DNA from: Mastigias papua
Lineage: Eukaryota > Cnidaria > Scyphozoa > Rhizostomeae > Mastigiidae
Assembly: GCA_964019165.1 (NCBI GenBank)
Contig: OZ025267.1
Location: forward strand, 4,759,269 to 4,823,268
Direction: 5' to 3'
Length of the DNA stretch: 64,000 bases
Shown: positions 12,712 to 21,995 of the stretch, one piece after another
Numbering within the stretch: position 1 is the stretch's first letter
How the letters are laid out: each line of letters starts with the position of its first letter
The notes under the pieces: generated by a model
What the model was told of the DNA's origin: nothing
The model's input: only the letters and a program-made list of their open reading frames with translations
Database searches by the model: none
Made by a program: the position numbers and the translations under genes

Positions 12712-13437
12712 GAGGGGGGTAGATCAGCACTGTTTGAAAGTACGGCATAGCTGTAGCCATGATGAACCTATAAATCAACGTTGTTGAGTTTAGTAGAACC
12801 AGTCTTATTATTCTTGGTTTGCTTATTCCTCATTCCTCAAAAGTCACCAACTTATGTAACTTTGTTTGTTAATCTATCAGATATCAATCTGCACAATTCT
12901 AAAGTTACATAATAAGTTCAAGGTGTACATAGACACTAGTGAATTAGATAATGGTTGAGTTACGACCTCAATGTATCCTGTTACGGCAACGCTTTAAAGA
13001 AGTCAACCAGCTTAGCTATAGTATCGATTTGTAAAAGAAATATTAATTATTTTTCTCAATGTCTACTCATCGTGGGTAGATGCAGGGAGTATTCTAACCA
13101 AAGCCGATAACTCTTCAGACGCAACCCTGCCCCATTTCTTTACGCTGCTGTCGTGCTAACAAATATACTGTATATCCCCAAGTTTCCACTATCACTTCTT
13201 TGTCTCTATTCTCTGGATGTTCGCACCAAACAGAGAAAGTGTAATATTTTGTTAGCTAATACAGCATACTGCCGGAAAAGGCACTGCATGGAAGATGCCA
13301 TCGGCATTTATGTAGAATTGTATTCGCTTCTATTCAACCTGCTGGCAACCCTTGAGCAATGGTTGATGATAGAATCTGGCGTTAGAATCATTACTGTACA
13401 ATTTCAGAGCTACCAAGACATCTGCTGGTAGAAAAGA

Positions 13438-13540
13438 ACAACAGAAATCAACAGAAATCAACAGAAATCAACAGAAATCAACAGAAATCAACAGAAATCA
13501 ACACAAATTAACACAAATCAACACAAATCAACGCAATTCA
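13438..13540. repeat. 10-bp minisatellite AACAGAAATC, about 6 copies plus AACACAAATC variants
   Basis: Six perfect AACAGAAATC units are followed by three or four AACACAAAT(T/C) units. It occupies the same place in unit B as the 11,656 array does in unit A, so one ancestral short array appears to have expanded independently with a different monomer. Confidence 0.96.
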
Positions 13541-14515
13541 AAAATCAATTCAAGTGAACAATATTCCTAACCAGATTTTAAGTTTCATTCAACATCCTCA
13601 GTTTCAATAAATAGTACATTATAGAATCATACGAATGATATTATATTTTCCAGTTGGCTATATAAATCTATTCATTGTAAAATACGCACATTGGATTCAT
13701 GGGCCTGTAGAATTCATACATTGCCTCTGAGTTGTTGTAATATACATATAAACTAAGCGTTTAATATAGGAACTATCTGCATCGGATGCTATAGGCAACT
13801 ACATTCTAGGGGAGAGGGGAGGTGGGCCTACCAGCAAACACCCGAGTACCTGACATAAGCTACATGCAAAGAGTTACCATCCTAAGGAGTTAAGAGGAGT
13901 TGAGCTGTAGCTTGGAATTTCAAATTGTGAATGAAATAATGGGTGTGCACCAGTGGCGTAGCTGAACAAAGTTGGTTGGTCATGCTCTACCTATCATAGA
14001 GTGTAGCCACGCCCTTTTAACCAAGACACGCCCCATTTGACTGAAGAAAGTCATCATACAAACAATGTCATTACATGCCCTTGTGTGTACGAAAATGTCT
14101 GCACAGCTTTAGCCCGACAGAAGTTAGGTCTAAGTAACAAACCGCTGCCAAAGAATACTGCACATAAATGTGAGGGGAAAATGAAAATTGCTCATACTGT
14201 ACACCTTCCTTCAAGTTCATCATAACTCTTAATGTTCGAGAGGTTTTTCAAACGTCGGGATGACTAATTGATATAAATCAATAACTCCCCAGGCTCAAAC
14301 ATCCTCCAATACAATTTCAAGTGCTTTATATATGCAAATCTCAGAATTTACATTAATGGTAAGAATATCTCTGAATTGAATCCATCATGAACATGATCAA
14401 TAGATTATAATGACCATAAGTAAACAGTGAATAAATCTGTAATATCTAAGGCTTATGATTATTGTTTGTTATGTTTGTACGCGGCCCTGTGAAGGAGCCG
14501 TGGTTGTTGTTGTTG

Positions 14516-14740
<225 letters not shown>

Positions 14741-14983
14741 ATAAATATATAGTGATAGACAGACTTAGGAGTAGAGTTAGCGAGAATGAAGAAGCTGTTG
14801 GCTATATACAAAAAACCTAGTTGTTCCTATCATTGACTGAACTTCTAAAGAATTAACAAAATCCTAGTTTACCATTCCCCCTAGATCAACCACAAATTCT
14901 AATTAATACTTATACACAAACAGGAGAGTTCTTGCGGATTGTTCTGTTTCCAAAACAACTTAAAATCACTATCCACATATATG

Positions 14984-15842
14984 TAAAGCCAGGCGCACAC
15001 GAGAGCAAAATGCTTCAGCAAAGTGTCATTCGTGGCACTTTGCTTAAGCATTTTGCTCCCGTGTGCGGTGAAACCTTTACAGGAGTCTGATCGCTCTCGA
15101 CCAATATCAGGATATCAAACATGTTTGATAATTTTTGTCATTCGTGTCACTTTGCTTCTCGTGTGCGCCGAACTGAAGCATTTTGCTTACGGCTTTTCGC
15201 AAGAGAGCATGCGCTGAAATAGTGGCGCGAAATTGAAAATGTTGAAAGATGGCAGGCTACCAGGACGATTCAGTTGTTGAACTTGACGAAGAGGCACTAT
15301 GCCTGATTCTTCTCCTAAGACGTCGACGGCAAAGAAATCAGGCATCAAGAAGGAGGGTGTGGGTGCTGTCATGGATGCATAGGCGACCAATAAAAGGGGT
15401 CTCGCAAATTTGGTTAGAGAGCTATATGCTGAAGATCCCATGAAATTCCGCCAATTCCATCCCCGCAACTTTTTCCAATGTGCGTTACCATAGCGTTCTA
15501 TTACCCTACCACCTTCTCTTCATTTAGGGTCTCGCTAATGAATTCAGTTGTGTTTCTGTCTCGGGTGTTTGGCTCGCTATCGGGGAAATCAGTTTTTGCG
15601 CCACTACTTTAGCGCATGCTCTCTTGCGAAAAGCCGTAAGCAAAATGCTTCAGTTCGGCGCACACGAGAAGCAAAGTGACACGAATGACAAAAATTATCA
15701 AACATGTTTGATATCCAGATATTGGTCGAGAGCGATCAGAATCCTGTAAAAGTTTCACCGCACACGGGAGCAAAATGCTTAAGCAAAGTGCCACGAATGA
15801 CACTTTGGTGAAGCATTTTGCTCTCGTGTGCGCCTAGCTTAA
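14984..15842. mobile_element. PIF/Harbinger-type element with about 220-bp inverted termini and TAA target duplication
   Basis: The element spans 14,987-15,839, flanked by direct TAA (14,984-14,986; 15,840-15,842). The ends begin AGCCAGGCGCACACGAG and AGCTAGGCGCACACGAG. Inverted repeats of about 220 bp (to about 15,240 and from about 15,595) are so similar that both encode the same 64-residue dummy ORF in opposite directions. Each terminus itself folds into a hairpin (GAGCAAAATGCTT..AGCAAAGTG and complement). The 360-bp core holds a remnant of a transposase N-terminus. The TWA duplication plus HARBI1-like coding remnant fits PIF/Harbinger. Confidence 0.85.
15249..15480 (+). pseudogene. HARBI1-like transposase N-terminal remnant
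   Basis: Frame one reads MAGYQDDS, an acidic patch, a run of Arg (LLRRRRQR) and RRRVWVLSWMHRRP. After a frameshift near 15,398 the similarity continues as ANLVRELYAEDPMKFRQFH. The pattern 'RR.WV...RR...G....LV.EL..ED..kF..F.RM' is the usual N-terminal region of PIF/Harbinger nucleases. The DDE domain is absent. It sits in the core of the 14,987-15,839 element. Confidence 0.7.
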
Positions 15843-17076
15843 GAGGTCTGTACACTCATAATATGATTAAAAGACCATTCTAAATAAAAAAATTTTATAC
15901 ATGCTCCCTATTGTTCTTACAGTTTTACAATATGAATAAAATCTGCTTAAAAAGTTGCTTGAGCTTTCCTGACCTTAGACCAAATCGTACTGTCCCATTT
16001 CTACTTCCAATGTTTCTTACCATAGTGTCGTTCCAAACAGCTGTCACTAAGTACACATTTGTTAATGGTAGTTGGCGAGTAGGCCTACACATTTTAACGG
16101 ATTAGTCACCTCACATCCCTGGTATGGAGCGGTTTTGGGCCGATCACTCTCTACTGGTTCGGTCTGATCCCTTCAATGCAAAGAATCATCAACAATACAC
16201 AGGCTAATATGGGAAGCAATCCCAACAAATAGCACTTCGAGTGCCTCACATGAACAGTAGTTAATTGGTGTTCAGCACCATTCGGCATAAGCCACCGGTT
16301 ATGTTTGGTTCGACAATTCCCATCTCAGCCGTATTAACTTCAAACTGATCTCATCACGATATAACTATCAAGACGATCTTATTGAGCTAAGTTCTGAGCT
16401 ATTACTTGGTTCACTTGGACAATGTTTACCTCGAATGCCGTTTGTCAAAGCGAACAGCAGCGTAGACTTCAACAACAGCCAGAAAAGGACACGGTTATTA
16501 GGTCATGCTATCAGAAATTGACATGACTGCCCTTCTCAAAGGGCTCTGCTGCACCACTGTACAATATGCCTCAATCAGGCATGCTAAGCAGAACGATCAG
16601 TCATGCTCATCAGGTCAATCAGTCATGCTCTTTCGAAAAGCATGACCAAGCTTTGTTCTTCTCCACTGCATTACATTTGCATTACAAAGAGACTGCATTA
16701 TCTGGCACAGTTGAGCATGACCAAACCAGAGGGCGCCAGTGACATGGGCATGACTAAATTCATAGGGCATCTTCCGGTCAGCTTCAATCAAAGAATCATA
16801 GCATGACAAAACTGGCTACCCTGTGAACTATAACATCCAGGGGGATACACTGAATCAAATAGAAAAGCCCGGGGGATACCTCATGGAACTTGAGAGAGAC
16901 TATTAGCGGGTAATAGCTGGCTAAATAATTTTGTACGTAAAATGGCAATGGTGTTTTTGGAAATGTTTAATCATGCTCAGCATGACAAGCATGACCACTA
17001 GCTACGCCACTGGTGTGCACACTTATTATTATTACCAGATATCGAAATTCCAATACATACAATGCTATATAAAAGT

Positions 17077-17436
17077 TTATCGTATTTGATGTAAAATATG
17101 GAGTTTAGATAGTCTTGCAATGCACAGATTTCGAAAATATTTACACTTTAAGTTCAGCACGTCAATGGTGAATATTGAAAACTCGGATGGAATTTTGAAA
17201 ACCTGTTCCTGACTGTAAAATGCAGCAATAGTGCAAAAGTACTTTGAGGGACATACTTGGAGGGCCATACTTTGAGGGACGTTAACACCTGTGAGAGTAG
17301 ATTCAGGTTTGAATCTATGTATCTTACCCCAGATATCTACGGCGTATGATCGATTATTTCCTTGGCGTGCTGGCGCAGAAAGAAGACGAAACGACGTTAA
17401 TGCAGCTTGACCCTTTTCAATAGCAATGGGCTGCAC
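17077..17436 (-). CDS. Unrecognised 119-residue ORF
   Basis: This open frame has balanced composition and is unusually long for this AT-rich background. It includes the phrases YAVDIWGKIHRFKPES and GVNVPQSMALQVCPSKYF. The frame stays open a few codons upstream of the Met, so it could be an exon or a transposon-derived fragment. No domain, signal peptide or membrane segment is evident, and no neighbour suggests a function. It begins only about 60 bp outside the hAT element. Chance ORF remains possible. Confidence 0.25.
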   Translation of the reverse strand: MQPIAIEKGQAALTSFRLLSAPARQGNNRSYAVDIWGKIHRFKPESTLTGVNVPQSMALQVCPSKYFCTIAAFYSQEQVFKIPSEFSIFTIDVLNLKCKYFRNLCIARLSKLHILHQIR

Positions 17437-17439
17437 TTG

Positions 17440-18080
17440 TACTTCTGGGGCTGTCGATTTGCGACTTCACACAAAGGCCACAAAAAATCAAAGGGTTCGC
17501 TATGATGATTGGTTCATGCTTGCTGTTCCAATGGTTTTCCATCGCAATGTTTTTCACTAAACCATAACACCTTTGGCACAACTTCATAATTTAGATTCCA
17601 CCCTGGGAGTCAGTGTTTTTTCCTACATGACAAAGCAATATAGGATAGCAAAACAAAACGGTTACGTAGAGAAAGGGTAGGCTAGGAATTCTGACTCTAC
17701 AATGAGTTTGATAGTTCTGTCATCATTGGTAAGTAAGAGGGGGACGGGGAAGAAGAACGGGGGGAGGACAAGACGTTGAATTAAACAAATACATAAATGG
17801 GGGACATTTTGGGTTCTTTGGCTTATTTCTGGCACAACCGTATGCGCTTTTTTAAGGAATCGCTTAGATAAAGACAGTCAAACTCACGTAGACAAGCTTA
17901 ATGTGTGCGTTGATCAAATTTGGACAATCGTAAAACTCAGGTAGGGAGGATACCCTGGGTTAAGTCTTCAGCTCTTCGAATTAAGAGCTCAGTTACGAAT
18001 TAACGTTATTATTTTTAGCGCTTCGATACTTTACCTACCCAGGAAACACCCTTGCTTCGGGGGCTTTCGAATGATCAAGC
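17440..18080. other. Intergenic, nothing recognised
   Basis: No coding similarity or element ends were recognised. A short purine-rich run lies near 17,735-17,775. Confidence 0.35.
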
Positions 18081-18082
18081 CC

Positions 18083-18495
18083 CAGGGGGTACTCCCTACT
18101 TCTCTATACGGGGGGGTCCATGTAAATATTTGGGGTCTAGGATTTTACAAAAACAATCATATTTGGGGTCTGTGAAGAACAGCTTTAAAAGAGTCGATAT
18201 TTGGGGTTTGAGAATTACAGCATAAGAAATATTCAATATTTAGGTCTTAGAATTGACAATGAAGTTATGAAAGAAAAACAAATTATAACAATTTAATACC
18301 ATAAATATGTCAACGATAATCTCATCACAAATGATACTCAGATATTGTCCACACTTAAGTGTTTAGAACAATTCTTCAACGATTTTGAGATTCAATATTT
18401 AGGGTTCCTCTAAACTGTGACTTAACATTTAGGGGTCAGCTACAAATTGCTGACATGGACCCCCCATATAGAGAAGTAGTGAGTACCCCTCTTGG
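18083..18495. mobile_element. Inverted-repeat element (about 410 bp) with GGGGTACTC termini
   Basis: The left end CCAGGGGGTACTCCCTACTT and the right end (complement CCAAGAGGGGTACTCACTAC) match, and the similarity continues through the TTCTCTATA-CGGGGGGTCCATGT block, giving arms of about 40 bp. The interior repeats the word 'ATTTGGGGT' or 'ATTTAGGGT' several times. No ORF is present, so this is a MITE-like element. No convincing target duplication was seen, and the superfamily is unknown. Confidence 0.75.
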
Positions 18496-18598
18496 GCGAA
18501 CTGTTAGGTGCTTCATTACCGCAACAAGTCTCAAATAATAAAAAATCAGCTTGAACAATATTAACATTGCAATTATGTAAATCTGAAAAGAGAACCTA

Positions 18599-18830
18599 AT
18601 GTAGCAGCATGTTCAGCTAAAATTTGCAACAGTTTGTTATGAAAATTCGCAAAAAAAAAACGGCTCTTGCCAAGAGGAAGTACTCTTGGTTCAGTTACAT
18701 AACGCACTAATTCTTCCAAAATGTGTTAAAATTAATTGCCAGGGGGTCTCAATAACAGTTGGAAATTGATAACATTTCCAAATATTAATTAGCTAGGGGG
18801 AACGACAAGTAGGCACCAAAGAGTAGTAAC
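18599..18830 (+). repeat. Dispersed repeat, copy 1 (partner at 63,245-63,475)
   Basis: Shares a colinear series of blocks with 63,245-63,475: 'tgtagca...tgtt.agctaaaatttgca', 'ctt(g)c.aagagga..tattctt', 'ttaattgcc.ggggt', 'attagc..ggggg', and 'taggcacca.a.agtaac'. Similarity is about 70% by eye, in the same orientation. No coding sequence. Probably an old non-autonomous transposon. Confidence 0.6.
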
Positions 18831-19763
18831 CTGAGGCAACTGGGGTCTCTCCCTTCATCTATTGTGCCAGTCCACTTCTAGATACTTCCTTCTTTTCTGC
18901 AGCAAGTGTACGATAGACCCAAACCTAGGAATTTATAAAAGCTACCGCAGCTCTGGGGTGATCGCACATTTCGTTACATTATTTGTCCATTGATCTGTCA
19001 AACATGACATGACGTACTAACTATTGGGAGAAATTACTGTGAACGTGGTGAAGTGCATGCATCCAGTTCTGGCACAGAGGCGGTCCCACAGACTGGACTG
19101 AGGGGCATCCCCTCCCCCAGATTTCTCCAGGATCAAATCTTTAATTCGTACAAATTCGTGTAGTAAAGATTTGAGGAGATGCGCTGGTGTTACGAATTAC
19201 GAACACGAGGTTATGTAAGTGAAATCAGAGGTTTATTTGCTTCACACCTTGGCTTTGGAGAAATTCTTTGTCTTTTGTGATTTTGTATTTTTGTCGAGCA
19301 GCTCATGAAACATGGAAAAGGAAATTATGTATGAAATGATAAAATAGAAAAATCGGGCTATCAGACAGTTTAGTTCGGCGGTGGATTGCAAACATAACGC
19401 TATAGACAAACCGGAACTCCAACATGCTTTCGCTAATGCACCTCCGCACCTCTCATCGATAACAGGGGGCTAACCCCATAAATTATACACCATTCGATAG
19501 CTCTTCATCTGTACATTCATATGCTACCCCATTTACCCCATAGGGTGAGGTTCAGGGTAAGAGTTAGGGGTTAGGGTCAGGGTTAGCGTTCGTTATTTCA
19601 TGTCCGCCATTATGAATACTTCAGCATAAATCTCACGCCGGAGATTTATGTAAGTACTTTTGTTTTGAAGCCAAGGAAAAACACATAGGTCACTTTTCTG
19701 TCTAAACAGCAAAAATATCTCACACCATTACACCATCAAGGAGGCAAGGAATAGTTCACGGTG
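18831..19763. other. Intergenic; telomere-like words and a short perfect hairpin
   Basis: Degenerate TTAGGG-like words occur at about 19,545-19,590 (gagttaggggttagggtcag). A perfect 10-bp hairpin CATAAATCTC/GAGATTTATG with a 6-nt loop lies at 19,624-19,649. No gene was recognised. Confidence 0.5.
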
Positions 19764-20714
19764 TATACCTCCGTCGTAAGCTACATGGAATGCACACAGG
19801 CCGGAATTGAGCTTCCTCCACTTCCCTTCGTGTGAAACAAGGAATACGGAATTAACATAGAAAAGCCACATACCTTTCATCAAATAGAACCACTGAACAG
19901 GCACGCCTGCCTACACCGAGGGCAGGGGGGGGGCAAGGTTCCTATTGGGGGCACATAAAAATTTTTGCACTAAAATAATTAAGTCCTTGGAAAGGGCAGG
20001 AGGGGCAGCTGCCCCCCAGCGTAGGCGTCCCTGCCACTGAAAAGGAAAGGCCCATTTCTGTACCATTGAAACAGTCCATCATCAACTTGGAGCAATCTCT
20101 ACCTTCCAAAAGTACATTACGTAGAATATTGAACCTCGTTCTCAAATCCAGTTAAAAGAAGCACGGCGATTGCCCATATACCTCCGTCGCAAGCTACATG
20201 GAATGAACACAGCCCGGAATTGAGCTTCCTCCACTTCCCTCCGTGTGAAACAAGGAATACGGAATTAACATAGAAAAGTCACATTCCTTTCATCAAATAG
20301 AACCACTGAAAAGGAAAGGCCCATTTCTGTACCATTGAAGCAGTCCATCATCAACTTGGAGCAATCTCTTCCTTCCAAAATTACATTACGTAGAATATTG
20401 AACCTCGTTCTCAAATCCAGTTAAAAGAAGCACGGCGATTGCCCATATACCTCCGTCGCAAGCTACATGGAATGAACACAGCCCGGAATTGAGCTTCCTC
20501 CACTTCCCTCCGTGTGAAACAAGGAATACGGAATTAACATAGAAAAGTCACATTCCTTTCATCAAATAGAACCACTGAAAAGGAAAGGCCCATTTCTGTA
20601 CCATTGAAGCAGTCCATCATCAACTTGGAGCAATCTCTTCCTTCCAAAATTACATTACGTAGAATATTGAACCTCGTTCTCAAATCCAGTTAAAAGAAGC
20701 ACGGCGATTGCCCA
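19764..20714. repeat. 269-bp tandem repeat, three copies
   Basis: Copies start at the word TATACCTCCGTCG at 19,764, 20,177 and 20,446. Copies 2 and 3 are 269 bp each and virtually identical. Copy 1 is slightly diverged and 413 bp long because a 135-bp element plus its 8-bp target duplication interrupts it. No protein or RNA similarity was recognised. The period is too long for a minisatellite and suggests unequal crossing-over or a small satellite. Confidence 0.95.
19891..20041. mobile_element. hAT-type MITE, 135 bp, with 8-bp target duplication CCACTGAA
   Basis: The element spans 19,899-20,033. Its ends are CAGGCACGCCTGCCTAC and, complemented, CAGGGACGCCTACGCTG. The direct repeat CCACTGAA lies at 19,891-19,898 and 20,034-20,041. 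Tandem copies 2 and 3 retain the uninterrupted single CCACTGAA site, so the insertion and its duplication can be verified inside this window. The interior has G- and C-runs and no ORF. Confidence 0.9.
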
Positions 20715-21995
20715 TGATTGTCCCATTCAGCTTGGCAAATGAAAATATCTCTGAAGAACATCAATGGGGCCGGCACCAAGTGACCTTTCTGCCTAACCCT
20801 AGTCTGTGGTTATGTCATATCATGCTTATTTGCAAAGCTGTTTCTATCCCTTTACTTGCATTGCATATTGTATCGTACGTTGTACTAAAGGGCGTTTTTC
20901 ATACTCACTTTACAAAGATGCGTTCTTATTTACCTCTATTTTCACTTAGCTCCATCCTCATCACCTTTATCATCTAGCTCCGCTTTTATGGTAGGCTAAT
21001 GTGAACTCAAAGGTAAAAAACGGCACAGATCATACCCGTTTTATCAAAAGGTAGTAGTGTGAATTCAGTAAGCACTTTTTTGCAAGAACATGGTCTGTCA
21101 GAATATTAAGGCTCAAGTAATCTGAAATTTAAGAATAATTTAAGACTAGTGCAAGGCTCAAGTTTAATCAAAGTTTAGATTTCTTGCTGATTTTAGTTGT
21201 GTTGTAGAAAATAAAACAAATTGAGCTTTTTTATCCTTTGTGGAACTCGTTACCAACTATGATGCAACTCAGAAACTCTTCAGGGATTGTAGGTTACACA
21301 CTTTTTTCCAATACGAATATAGTCTTTATGAGAATTAATATTCAAAATTGCTAAACTTCCAGAACAATCTGACAATATTCTTAGGCTTCAAATGAAAAAA
21401 ATTTAAGAATATCTAGGCTCAGTGAAAAATTATGTGTTTTCGTATTGATGCTCGCAAGCATTAGCAAAATGAACGTGATGAAAAGCAGGCACTGAATTGT
21501 GCATGTTTCGTTGGAATGCTACTGGAAAATAAAAATGTATACATGACACTCTAATGTAGCAAGACTCTTTCTGAATAGGTGTGTGCACAGGCCTCTCTCT
21601 AGAACCGCACACAGAACGTTTAGAACTGCATATATTATGTACAACTGCACAGCAATAGAACCATGAAGTAGACAATGTACTTATTTGTTTTGTTATAACT
21701 ACGCGTAATATTTGTGTTTATTTTTTACGTCCGTGTTAAATTACGTCATGCTGTTTGTAGTGTAGAACCGCGCAGATTGGCACTGATTTTTCTCGTGTTC
21801 GAAATCATGACTTGTAACGGGACCTCTTTGTATTGCAGGCTATAAGTTCCTGGTTCAGTACCACAGTCAGTGGGTGGCTTGCCGTCATCTTTGGGGCCGT
21901 GTGCATTAACTACATATATTAATTCGCAGTTTTGTGACATCTATTCAAACTCGTTTGAATTCTGGAAGAATTGTGTTCATTAGTTAGCATTAAAC
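20715..21995. other. Upstream region of the zinc transporter gene; dispersed repeat copies
   Basis: Contains copies of the TTAAGAATAT-AGGCTC repeat family (about 21,095-21,170 and 21,255-21,440; relatives at 39,790, 40,400-40,500 and 41,640-41,755). The 'gtggaactcgttaccaact' block at 21,240 could be a decayed LINE RT tail. A 5' UTR exon of the downstream gene may lie here but no unambiguous promoter element was seen. Confidence 0.45.

Larger units (their letters stand above)
12150..13760. repeat. Unit B of the diverged tandem duplication
   Basis: Colinear with unit A (see 10,200-12,070). It begins near the 'gaaaccggtttataagaaac' block at 12,170 and ends near 13,760. An A/G-rich GAAAT minisatellite and LINE-like 3' end (about 12,480-12,720) interrupt it and are absent from unit A, suggesting an insertion after the duplication. 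Confidence 0.6.

Noticed and set aside
15023..15803. Two nearly identical 64-residue ORFs in opposite orientation
   Set aside because: They are the two arms of the Harbinger-type inverted repeat read in opposite directions, not genes.
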